Part shown: piece after piece, positions 17,501 through 24,310 of the stretch
How the letters are laid out: the number at the start of each line of letters is the position of its first letter
How positions within the stretch are numbered: position 1 is the stretch's first letter
Assembly: GCA_934316925.1 (NCBI GenBank)
Contig: CAKREC010000024.1
Span: forward strand, 1-33,743
Reading direction: 5' to 3'
Source: an uncultured Eubacterium sp.
GTDB lineage: Bacteria > Bacillota > Clostridia > Lachnospirales > Lachnospiraceae
DNA length: 33,743 bases
Position numbers and translations under genes: made by a program
Notes under the pieces: generated by a model
What the model saw: only the letters and a program-made list of their open reading frames with translations
What the model was told of the DNA's origin: nothing
Databases searched by the model: none

Positions 17501-17842
17501 CGGCTCTTCTACCGTAACGCAGTATGGAATCTGTTTTTCACCGCAATCGGTAACAAGCGACAGTTTCCCTTTTTTTACCGTACCCGGTTCCAAGTGTGTG
17601 GCGTCTACCTGAATGCTGACTTCATTCTTTTCCCCCTCAAACACAGGAAGAAATTCAATGCCCTCATCATCGACAGATCCAAAGCCTTTCAGTCTTGTGC
17701 CACTTGCATTTTCGACATAAAAACGTTCTGTCGTGATCTGTCCGGCCTGCACCTGAATGTCCAGGTGATCTACTGAAACCATGAGAGCCGGCTTTTCATA
17801 TTCGAATTTTCCCTTTGCCAAAGCCAATACTTTTTCTTTCAT
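14552..17842 (-). CDS. 1096-residue Ig-like plus alpha-solenoid protein (cluster gene A)
   Basis: This very large, apparently cytoplasmic protein (no signal peptide or membrane helix) probably belongs to a clostridial family known to me as DUF5717. Two beta-sandwich domains of similar pattern, about residues 20-112 and 212-297, each end in a Gly-Lys-Leu-x-Leu strand and a strand like KQIPYCVTV or REIQITAFN. They flank a helical linker with the KKSFLRNDLAAQILYDEL segment. Residues 300-980 are mostly helical pairs of solenoid type (for example YCLxxxYEKYP-like and EEAEAILREYG), interrupted by a beta segment near 605-650. A further beta region lies near 985-1045, then a terminal helix. It is 7 bases after the PLP gene and 9 before the Hsp70-like gene. 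Confidence 0.72.
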   Translation of the reverse strand: MKEKVLALAKGKFEYEKPALMVSVDHLDIQVQAGQITTERFYVENASGTRLKGFGSVDDEGIEFLPVFEGEKNEVSIQVDATHLEPGTVKKGKLSLVTDCGEKQIPYCVTVEEPTLADEKGTVSDYQTFCQRVIANGEHGASLFHSPDFKKSFLRNDLAAQILYDELTKHDTKLQSVEEFLVAMGKKDAMSFLIKHVASGQTRKVAYALQGDDLTDEFQIQVNTWGNMKIRVKSTADFIVPEIHSVWTEQFLGSKMTIRVQILADKVPAGKRQGKLVLESPYERREIQITAFNAVGHQKRRERLQEKKVYAALCREVLAYVEGKTAKDEFAPKWNQCYQYFEGKGEDWTQHIEELRTYLQQKDAESGAVYRENSPFAYSSWIRQCNEDPELLVSLDGMNLAAVAYGLKHDLMTKDLTISVAVLAGQIAKFSPLVYYVLCACYEKYPSDDILRSICSLLIRNGKREHRFFKWFEKGVECKLRITDLFESYMYAMDQNTTFRLPEVVISYFQYENHLNDSCKAFLYAYLVKKKNEMKREYEDYQSQIQAFALQQLKHHRLNESLAILYEDWLQEDTIQGDVAKHLPYIMFNQNLTCDNPFIRQVVVVHDEMKEKITYSLDHGKAMIQLFTPNYQLFFVDEQGNYLAGTVAYTLKKMLHLDHFAKNCWEQGSDHVHLLAHLAAISMRGIRMERVQTTVLHQIMKMNCFRPEVNGRLLLRLFDFYREKQENGLLLEVLDSLDCRYVKHDRLGEVAAQYIYHGMYEEAEAILREYGLPKTDEKALVMLLTAGIEKHMDEFVPEYVKWIYHLYQEHVYEENLLHYLLQYYMGPTKTLAGIYKKCEEHSENPILDSSKERLLGQVLFAGASLQGYEPLYLEYYAHGNNRMLVKAFLASYAYEYIVDRIELTEEIFVRIEKEAFYVQEPVMVLATLKRYGKEGYFAKKQQEFIERHVEELAKDGVILCFMKDFIGNVSIPYEVENSICVQYFCGRSERIFLHIKNTDREDDVLPMREVFPGIFTRQLILFRDEQRTCYIEEEQTGFCTEDMEVCGARCGHEPGFFTEVDQMIEAKQKGNVENYEHLRKRYETQRFMAEKLFTIR

Positions 17843-17849
17843 GATAACC

Positions 17850-18947
17850 TCACTCTGCTACCGCATCGAATAAAACCTCTAACAACGCATCATTTTGTTC
17901 CGGCATCATAAAGCAGAACCGGAAATACTTATTGCTCAAAAACGGAAATGTCGAACAGTCACGGATCATAAAATTCTTCCGGATCGCCGTATCAAACAAG
18001 TCTTCCGACGTTACCTTTTCATTTAAAATCTTTACAAGAACAAAATTGGCATGTGCCTCATACACTTTAAAATTTTTATTTGCACTCAACCGATCACAGA
18101 TCCGCTTTCTTTCGGATGTGATCAGCTCCTTTGTTTTCTCAATATATTCTTCATCCGAGAACATGATCTCACCGGCGATCGCCGCCAGAGAATTGATCGT
18201 CCACGGATTTTTCTTCTGATTGATCTCTTTCAACAGATCATGATTGCCGCAGATCGCATAGCCAAGACGCAGTCCCGGTGCCGCAAAGAATTTAGAAATA
18301 CCACGCAGGATCACAATATTGTTGTAGTACTCCGTAAGTGGAACAGCGGTTACTTTCTCCGGTTCCTCTGCAAATTCCACATAGGTTTCATCAACCAGTA
18401 CCGTAATGGATTTCCGTTTGCAGTAATCCAGGATCTCACGCATCTGCTGTCTGTCGATCACTGAAGATGTAGGGTTGTTCGGATTGCAGAGGATCAAAAG
18501 ATCTACATTCTGTCCCAGTTCGTTCGTGAGCGCCGCCGTATCCAGAACAAATTCATTTTCTTCCGTAAGGCTGAAGTAATGAGAGCGACCTCCGCCCATC
18601 GCCACCTCGCGTTCATATTCCGAATACGTAGGGCCGACGATCAGCGCCTTGGACGGATGTGTGATCTGAATAAATAAAGAGATCAATTCGGTAGAGCCGT
18701 TGCCGACCACAATATTTTCTTTTTCGGTTCCCACATACTGAGCAATGCACTGGCGCAGAGACGTATACTCCCGATCCGGATAGGATGTGATCGCATCAAT
18801 ATGATTGGTCAAAGTCTCCCGCAGCCGGAACGAAACTCCCAGCGGATTTACATTGGCTGAAAAACTGATAATATCCTCTTTCTTGATGCCATACACAGCC
18901 TCTATTTTTTCTAAATCACTTCCGTGAAAATGCTCTTTTGGTTTCAT
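17850..18947 (-). CDS. CobD/HisC-like PLP-dependent aminotransferase-fold enzyme
   Basis: This 365-residue fold-type I PLP enzyme has the N-terminus FHGSDLEKIEAVYGI and then FSANVNPLG, the pattern typical of L-threonine-O-3-phosphate decarboxylase (CobD) and its clostridial histidinol-phosphate-aminotransferase-like relatives. CNPNNPTS, VDETYVEF and the Schiff-base Lys in SKFFAAPGLRLGY are intact. No cobalamin or histidine genes are in the window, so the substrate is open. GAAGGAG lies 7 bases before the ATG at 18947. Upstream in-frame ATGs precede that site. Only 25 bases separate the start from a nested hairpin after purA, leaving little room for a separate promoter. The next gene begins 7 bases after its stop, placing this enzyme at the head of the chaperone-like cluster. 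Confidence 0.85.
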   Translation of the reverse strand: MKPKEHFHGSDLEKIEAVYGIKKEDIISFSANVNPLGVSFRLRETLTNHIDAITSYPDREYTSLRQCIAQYVGTEKENIVVGNGSTELISLFIQITHPSKALIVGPTYSEYEREVAMGGGRSHYFSLTEENEFVLDTAALTNELGQNVDLLILCNPNNPTSSVIDRQQMREILDYCKRKSITVLVDETYVEFAEEPEKVTAVPLTEYYNNIVILRGISKFFAAPGLRLGYAICGNHDLLKEINQKKNPWTINSLAAIAGEIMFSDEEYIEKTKELITSERKRICDRLSANKNFKVYEAHANFVLVKILNEKVTSEDLFDTAIRKNFMIRDCSTFPFLSNKYFRFCFMMPEQNDALLEVLFDAVAE

Positions 18948-18973
18948 TTTTTTCTCCTTCTTCATATAGCAAA

Positions 18974-19023
18974 AGGGATTTAGTTTCAACCAGCACATCT
19001 TCTGCTGTGGAAAATAAATCCCT
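18974..19023 (-). terminator. Nested hairpin after purA, weak terminator or attenuator
   Basis: AGGGATTTA and TAAATCCCT (18974-18982 / 19015-19023) form a 9-bp outer stem. Inside the 32-base loop CAGCA and TGCTG (18991-18995 / 19003-19007) form a second small stem. On the minus strand only TTTT follows before GC, so termination may be incomplete and let purA transcripts continue into the CobD-like operon. Confidence 0.55.
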
Positions 19024-19062
19024 CTTGTTTCTATTTTTTCACATCAATGAGAGCCGGTCTCC

Positions 19063-20337
19063 TTAGCGGTGAATGATCTCATGACGTCCAGGACCATTGG
19101 ATACCATCGCGATCGGTACCTCAAGTTCTTTCTCAATAAACTCGATATACTTGCGGCAGTTCTCCGGAAGCTTGTCATATTCGGTAATACCGCGGATATC
19201 CGTCTTCCAGCCAGGAAGCACTTCATATACCGGTTTTGCTTTCTTAAGCTGGTTCGTGGTAGGGAAATCTTTGACAACTTCACCGTCAATCTCATATCCG
19301 ACACAAACCGGAAGTTCATCCAGATAGCCGAGTACATCGAGAACGGTAAGTGCCACTTCTGTAGCACCCTGAACACGACAACCATAACGGCTTGCTACCG
19401 CATCGAACCATCCCATACGTCTTGGGCGTCCGGTCGTAGCACCGTACTCACCGCCATCACCACCGCGGCGGCGAAGCTCATCTGCTTCATCTCCAAAGAT
19501 CTCACTGACAAACTCTCCGGCACCAACCGCACTGGAGTATGCCTTTACAACGGTAACAATGCGTTTGATCTCATATGGCGGGATACCAGCACCGATCGCA
19601 CCGTAGCCAGCCAAAGTAGAAGAAGACGTAACCATCGGATAAATACCGTGATCCGGATCTTTCAGAGATCCCAGCTGACCCTCCAGCAAAATGCGCTTGC
19701 CTTCTTTGCGGGCTCTTGCCAAAAATGCAGATACATCACAGACATATGGCTCAACCATCTCTTTATACTGTTTTAAAGTCTCCATCAACTCATCGACATC
19801 CAATGCCGGTTTGTGATACAGATGCTCTAATAATACATTTTTCTTTTCGCAAATGCCGGCAACTTTCTCGCGCAATGATTCCTCATCGAACAATTCAGAA
19901 ACCTGAATACCGGTCTTTGCATATTTATCGGAATAGAATGGCGCAATACCGGATTTGGTAGAACCAAATGATCTGCCTGCCAGACGCTCTTCTTCATACT
20001 GGTCAAACAGAATATGATATGGCATAACAATCTGTGCGCGATCGCTTACCAAAATCTTTGGCATAGGAACCCCTCTGTCTACAATCCCCTGGATCTCTTT
20101 AAACAGATCTGGAATATTCAACGCAACTCCATTTCCAATGATGCTTGTTGTGTGATTGTAGAAAACTCCGGATGGTAAAATATGCAGAGCGAACTTACCA
20201 TAGTCATTTACGATCGTATGTCCGGCATTGCTTCCGCCCTGAAAACGTACGATAATATCAGACTCTTCTCCTAACATATCGGTAATCTTACCTTTTCCTT
20301 CGTCACCCCAATTGGCTCCTACAACAGCTGTTACCAT
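19063..20337 (-). CDS. purA: Adenylosuccinate synthetase
   Basis: This 424-residue enzyme catalyses GTP-dependent condensation of IMP and aspartate, the first committed step to AMP. Family signatures are complete: GANWGDEGKGK phosphate loop (residues 7-17), GGSNAGHTI, STKSGIAPFYSDKYAKTG, LLEGQLG, and GATTGRPRRMGWFD. Length is normal. AAGGAGG is 7 bases from the ATG at 20337. Other in-frame ATGs at 20343 and 20355 are too near or upstream of it. A separate promoter lies about 90 bases upstream and a nested hairpin follows the stop, so it may be monocistronic or leak into the downstream operon. I see no purine riboswitch in the roughly 80-base leader. Confidence 0.97.
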   Translation of the reverse strand: MVTAVVGANWGDEGKGKITDMLGEESDIIVRFQGGSNAGHTIVNDYGKFALHILPSGVFYNHTTSIIGNGVALNIPDLFKEIQGIVDRGVPMPKILVSDRAQIVMPYHILFDQYEEERLAGRSFGSTKSGIAPFYSDKYAKTGIQVSELFDEESLREKVAGICEKKNVLLEHLYHKPALDVDELMETLKQYKEMVEPYVCDVSAFLARARKEGKRILLEGQLGSLKDPDHGIYPMVTSSSTLAGYGAIGAGIPPYEIKRIVTVVKAYSSAVGAGEFVSEIFGDEADELRRRGGDGGEYGATTGRPRRMGWFDAVASRYGCRVQGATEVALTVLDVLGYLDELPVCVGYEIDGEVVKDFPTTNQLKKAKPVYEVLPGWKTDIRGITEYDKLPENCRKYIEFIEKELEVPIAMVSNGPGRHEIIHR

Positions 20338-20424
20338 AGCCATTCCTCCTTGCAAGTCTTTCTCGAAAAACTTTCACTTTAAATATTTGTGCTTTACAAT
20401 TCTTACTGTACGCACACGCAATAT

Positions 20425-20453
20425 ATTATACACGATAATGCCCCTATATTCAA
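20425..20453 (-). promoter_or_regulatory. Sigma-A promoter of purA
   Basis: On the minus strand TTGAAT (20448-20453) and a perfect TATAAT (20425-20430) are separated by 17 bases. The start point would be near 20418, giving a leader of about 80 bases. Confidence 0.75.
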
Positions 20454-20473
20454 TGATTATTCAATCATTTTGT

Positions 20474-20496
20474 AAAAAATCTCTGTCAAAGAGATT
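20474..20496 (-). terminator. Terminator overlapping the GT2 stop codon
   Basis: On the minus strand AATCTCT, a 5-base loop and AGAGATT are followed by a T run. The TGA stop of the glycosyltransferase gene (20486-20488) lies in the hairpin, so the stem begins inside the last codons. Confidence 0.75.
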
Positions 20497-21430
20497 CCAG
20501 TCGTTTCTCCGGCCAGTCTGTCGATGTATGAATATTCAAAATACTTTGCGTTTCATGCATCGCATTATAATACCAGATCGCTGCTTCTTCTTTATCTCCC
20601 AGCTCCCGGAAGAACTCACCCAGTTCATAGCACATTTCCGAGGAGCCCTCCGTCAGAAGATCTTTCAGCGTCATTTTCAGCATTGTGACAGCATCATGCC
20701 GGATTCTAGCTGCCCTTGCCACTACGCAGGCTGCCTCTTTTACCTCGTCCAATGTTCTCTCCGGATCCATCGCTGATTGTTCAAAAAGTTCCGATGCCTC
20801 CAGAAAATCGTTGTTCTCCCCCGAAATAAACAGTTCCATGGCATACATATGATGCAGCCGGCGGGACAGCTTTTTCCCCTCACGCCACTGCTTTTGAAAA
20901 ATAGCAAAATCGCGGCTGCTGTGAGCCTCCTCCGGGAAATGGCCGATCACAATATCTGAGTCATATACCACCGGGTCCAGCCGCACCGTTTCATGTACCG
21001 GTTCGATCCAGACAAATTCCCTCTGCCGTTTGAAAAGTTTGGGTCTTAGTTCCTGATCAAAATTGTAGGTCGTGCCATGATCCAGCTGATTGCCGTACTG
21101 CATCTGCACAATTTCAATTTCCGGTAAAATTGCCTGCTTCAGCTCCAAAAATTTCTTTTGATTTTCCGCATCCACCACTTCATCGGCATCTGCTGTATAA
21201 ATATAGTCCCCCGTCGCCTTGGAAAACGCAAAATTTCTGGCCGCAGAAAAATCCTGGATCCACTCAAAATCGTAGATCTTGTCGGTATAGCCGGCAGCAA
21301 TCTTCTTCGTGGCATCCGTAGATCCGGTGTCTACGATAATGATCTCATCCATGATCGGTGCAATGCTGTCCAGACATCTTGCCAGCACATTTTCCTCATT
21401 TTTCACGATCATACAACAACTAAATTTCAT
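20486..21430 (-). CDS. Family 2 glycosyltransferase with helical C-terminal region
   Basis: This 314-residue GT-A fold enzyme begins directly with the donor-binding segment (MIVKNEENVLARCLDSI), followed by IIIVDTGSTD and the DxD metal motif as DADE (residues 81-84). RNFAFSKATGDYIY is typical of the SunS-like/TPR-associated GT2 subgroup. Residues 200-314 are helical with TPR-like pairs (FLEASELFEQSAMDPERT and LGEFFRELGDKEEAAIWYYNA), a common fusion that may bind acceptor proteins or glycans. It is probably cytoplasmic; the acceptor is unknown. AAAGGGG lies 7 bases before the ATG. It follows recJ by 21 bases and shares its transcript. Confidence 0.87.
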   Translation of the reverse strand: MKFSCCMIVKNEENVLARCLDSIAPIMDEIIIVDTGSTDATKKIAAGYTDKIYDFEWIQDFSAARNFAFSKATGDYIYTADADEVVDAENQKKFLELKQAILPEIEIVQMQYGNQLDHGTTYNFDQELRPKLFKRQREFVWIEPVHETVRLDPVVYDSDIVIGHFPEEAHSSRDFAIFQKQWREGKKLSRRLHHMYAMELFISGENNDFLEASELFEQSAMDPERTLDEVKEAACVVARAARIRHDAVTMLKMTLKDLLTEGSSEMCYELGEFFRELGDKEEAAIWYYNAMHETQSILNIHTSTDWPEKRLESL

Positions 21431-21451
21431 CGGTCGTCCCCTTTCTCTTAT

Positions 21452-23212
21452 TTATTGAATACGGCAATAACTGTTGATACGCATCTGAATTGACTCCATC
21501 CCCTGATATTCATTGATCATCGGGTAATACGTAAATGCAATATCAATGTCATTGCTCTGTGCCTGATACATCTTCTTCAGATTAAGCTCCCCCCACTCTT
21601 TGTAAATAAAAGATTCAAACTCTTCCACGCCAAAGAACATAACGGCATCCGCCTGTTCTCCCCTTTGGTTTTCAATACGCAGTCGGAGCACATTGCCTTC
21701 TTTTCCCAATTTGCGCCCACGCAGGATCCGAAAATGCTGCTCTGCAAAGATCGGCTGCGGATTGCCCACACCAAATGGCTCCATCATTGATAAACTCTTT
21801 ATCATATCAATCGTGGGATACCCGATCGGCATCGACGCATCAATCCAAACCGTAGGGCGGAGCTGGTCGTCCGTCAATGTTATATTTTGATTTAACTTAT
21901 TCCTCAAAATGTCCAGATTCGCCTTTTTCATGGTCATTCCCGCCGCCATCTTATGTCCTCCAAACCGCATCATCAACGGCTTGCATTTCATCAGTTCCCG
22001 AAACATATCATATTCCGGGATGGAACGGCCTGAGCCTTTTACGATTCCCGGTTCTGGTTCTGTAAATACGATCGTCGGCCGGTAGTATCGTTCCCGGATC
22101 CTTCCGGCAATGATCCCTGCCAGGCTCTCATGAACATCCGAAAGCAGCAATACCAACACTGTAGGGATCGAATCCTGTTTCTCGATCTGCAGGATCGCTT
22201 TCTCGACTCCCTGCTCTGTCATCTCTTTCCGTTCATCATTGATCGCCTTTAAATGTTCGGCTTTTTCCTTTGCTTCGCCGGGGTTTTCCTCCATCAAAAG
22301 AGAGAACGAATCCTCCACTGTCGCGATACGTCCAGCTGCATTAAAACACGGTCCGATCATGAATCCGATATGTCCGGCTGTGATCGTTTTTTCCGATAAT
22401 CCCAACACCTCGATAAGGCTCGCAATTCCTATATTTTGAGGATTTTGCAGATTATTTAATCCTGTTTTAACCAAGATCCGATTTTCATCTTTGAGTTCCA
22501 TCACATCCGCTACGGTAGCGATTGCGACATACTCCAGTAAATCCTCACACGCACTTGCCGGGATCCCCAGCCTGTCATATAAAGCGCAGATCAGTTTGAA
22601 TGCCACACCAGCACCACACAGTCCATCAAACGGGTACGTCTCATCCGGTCTCTTCGGGTCCAATACTTCATCCGCTTCCGGCAGGCTCTCCTGGATCTCA
22701 TGATGATCCGTAACCAACACTTCCATCCCTTTTTCCTTGGCATAACAGACCTCTTCATGTGCCGCGATCCCATTGTCGCAGGTCACCAGAAGCCTGCGTC
22801 CCTCCGAAACCGCCTCATCAACGATCCGTTGATTCAGACCATAGCCTTCCATAACCCGGTCCGGCGTAAAAATCTTCGAATCCAGTCCTATTTTTTGGAA
22901 GCCGCTCCACAATATGTATGCAGAAAAAATCCCATCGCAGTCAAAGTCAGATGCGATCGCCACTTTGTATCCTTTCTGTTTTGCTAAAAGAACATGCTCC
23001 ACCGCCTCTTTCATATCTTTCATAAGATATGGATCATACAAGTCTTCCAATGTGCCGTATAGATATTTTTTCATGTCCTTTCCATTAGTTAAATCACGAT
23101 TTATCATGCACCTTGTTACCAAAGCAGGAATCTTTAGTTGCTTAGCAAGTCCTTGCACATCTCCATGTTTGGTCTGCAAGATCCAGCGTTCTCTCATGTT
23201 GCCATTCTCCAT
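21452..23212 (-). CDS. recJ: RecJ-like single-strand DNA exonuclease (DHH family)
   Basis: This 586-residue DHH/DHHA1 phosphoesterase degrades single-stranded DNA 5' to 3' in RecFOR recombination and mismatch repair. Metal motifs are present: SDFDCDGI (residues 88-95; most RecJ proteins have DYDADG), TCDNGI (144-149), TDHHE (168-172), CGAGVAFK near 208, HESLAGIIAGRIRERY and the C-terminal FGGHKMAAGM. Regions after residue 460 form the OB-like domain. The length equals the shorter Firmicute RecJ type. Start 23212 has AGGA upstream at 7 bases; a second ATG five codons on is possible. It diverges from prmA with overlapping promoter architecture and is followed by the GT2 gene. Confidence 0.9.
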   Translation of the reverse strand: MENGNMRERWILQTKHGDVQGLAKQLKIPALVTRCMINRDLTNGKDMKKYLYGTLEDLYDPYLMKDMKEAVEHVLLAKQKGYKVAIASDFDCDGIFSAYILWSGFQKIGLDSKIFTPDRVMEGYGLNQRIVDEAVSEGRRLLVTCDNGIAAHEEVCYAKEKGMEVLVTDHHEIQESLPEADEVLDPKRPDETYPFDGLCGAGVAFKLICALYDRLGIPASACEDLLEYVAIATVADVMELKDENRILVKTGLNNLQNPQNIGIASLIEVLGLSEKTITAGHIGFMIGPCFNAAGRIATVEDSFSLLMEENPGEAKEKAEHLKAINDERKEMTEQGVEKAILQIEKQDSIPTVLVLLLSDVHESLAGIIAGRIRERYYRPTIVFTEPEPGIVKGSGRSIPEYDMFRELMKCKPLMMRFGGHKMAAGMTMKKANLDILRNKLNQNITLTDDQLRPTVWIDASMPIGYPTIDMIKSLSMMEPFGVGNPQPIFAEQHFRILRGRKLGKEGNVLRLRIENQRGEQADAVMFFGVEEFESFIYKEWGELNLKKMYQAQSNDIDIAFTYYPMINEYQGMESIQMRINSYCRIQ

Positions 23213-23258
23213 TTCCGTTCCTAAAAACTGCGTTTTTCAAAATTATCTTCTATCTATC

Positions 23259-23287
23259 AGTATATAAAATCAGGGAATAAAAAGCAA
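23259..23287 (-). promoter_or_regulatory. Sigma-A promoter of recJ-GT2
   Basis: On the minus strand TTGCTT (23282-23287) and TATACT (23259-23264) are 17 bases apart. Its -35 is one arm of the inverted repeat whose other arm is the prmA -35. Confidence 0.65.
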
Positions 23288-23301
23288 GCAAGGTTGCTTT
23301 T
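23280..23301. repeat. Inverted repeat formed by two back-to-back -35 boxes
   Basis: AAAAGCAA (23280-23287) and TTGCTTTT (23294-23301) flank a 6-base centre. Each arm supplies the TTGCTT -35 box of one divergent promoter (recJ to the left, prmA to the right). Confidence 0.7.
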
Positions 23302-23322
23302 CTGTTCTTTTCCGTATACAAT
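23294..23322 (+). promoter_or_regulatory. Sigma-A promoter of prmA
   Basis: TTGCTT (23294-23299) and TACAAT (23317-23322) are separated by 17 bases. Transcription would begin about 30 bases before the prmA start codon. Confidence 0.65.
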
Positions 23323-23359
23323 AGTCTTATTAGATTTTTACTATGAACGGAGGATATAT

Positions 23360-24310
23360 ATGAAGTGGATTCGTTTTACCATTGATACCCATACAGAGGC
23401 TGTCGACCTGTTAAGTTATGAGCTGGATGCCATCGGTGTTGAGGGAATTGAGATTGAGGACAAACTTCCTCTGAGTGAAGAAGACAAGAAAAAGATGTTT
23501 GTAGACATTCTGCCGGATCCGGTAGATAATGACGGCACGGCAAAAGTGCATTTTTACATGGATCCCGATCAGTGCGATCCAGAGAAAGTGATGCTCCAGG
23601 TTCAGGATATCCTGCAGGACATCAAACAGTATTGCAACATCGGAAAAGGAACGATCACGCTTTCGGAGACAGAAGACAAAGACTGGATCAACAACTGGAA
23701 GACCTTTTTCAAACCTTTCCGCGCTGCCGAAAACATTGTGATCAAGCCGACCTGGGAAGAGTACACAAAAGAAAATGATGACGATGTTCTGATCGAGATC
23801 GATCCGGGCATTGCCTTTGGTACCGGTTCCCACGAAACAACAAAACTATGTATTCAGGCTCTGGATCAATATGTAAAGAAAGGCGATTCTGTTCTGGATG
23901 TTGGTTGTGGAAGCGGAATTCTTTCCATTGCCGCTCTCAAATTAGGAGCCTCTCATGCCACTGCGATCGACATTGATGAAGTTGCCGTAAAAGTTGCCGG
24001 GGAAAATATGGAGGTAAACCATATTCCAACCACGGATTACACTTTATACGCCGGCGATCTGATCTCAGACGATGCTCTCAAAGAGCAGGCAGGAAGCGGA
24101 CATGACATTGTCGTTGCCAATATTTTAGCTGACGTGATCATTCCTTTGACTTCCGTGATCCGTCCGCACATAAAAAAAGATGGCCTTTACATCACTTCCG
24201 GCATTATCAATACCAAAGAAGATGAAGTAAAAGCCGCTTTACAAGAAAATGGATTTGAAATCTTAGCGATCGAACACATGAAAGAATGGTGCTGCTTTAT
24301 CGCAAAATAA
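23360..24310 (+). CDS. prmA: Ribosomal protein L11 methyltransferase
   Basis: This 316-residue SAM-dependent enzyme trimethylates ribosomal protein L11. The N-terminal L11-recognition domain (residues 1-55, MKWIRFTIDTHTEAVDLL) leads to a Rossmann domain with FGTGSHETT (153-161), the SAM loop LDVGCGSG (179-186), an acidic DID after strand 2 and VVANILADV (motif IV). ACGGAGG precedes the ATG at 23360 by 6-7 bases, so the longer in-frame start at 23294 is rejected. Unlike many Firmicutes, dnaJ and rsmE are not its neighbours here. The 3' end overlaps the convergent CobW-like gene by 14 bases. Confidence 0.95.
   Translation: MKWIRFTIDTHTEAVDLLSYELDAIGVEGIEIEDKLPLSEEDKKKMFVDILPDPVDNDGTAKVHFYMDPDQCDPEKVMLQVQDILQDIKQYCNIGKGTITLSETEDKDWINNWKTFFKPFRAAENIVIKPTWEEYTKENDDDVLIEIDPGIAFGTGSHETTKLCIQALDQYVKKGDSVLDVGCGSGILSIAALKLGASHATAIDIDEVAVKVAGENMEVNHIPTTDYTLYAGDLISDDALKEQAGSGHDIVVANILADVIIPLTSVIRPHIKKDGLYITSGIINTKEDEVKAALQENGFEILAIEHMKEWCCFIAK

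Noticed and set aside
19069..19776. A 235-codon plus-strand frame antisense to purA
   Set aside because: purA is unambiguous on the other strand, and the antisense frame is Cys/Thr/Arg-rich without motifs.
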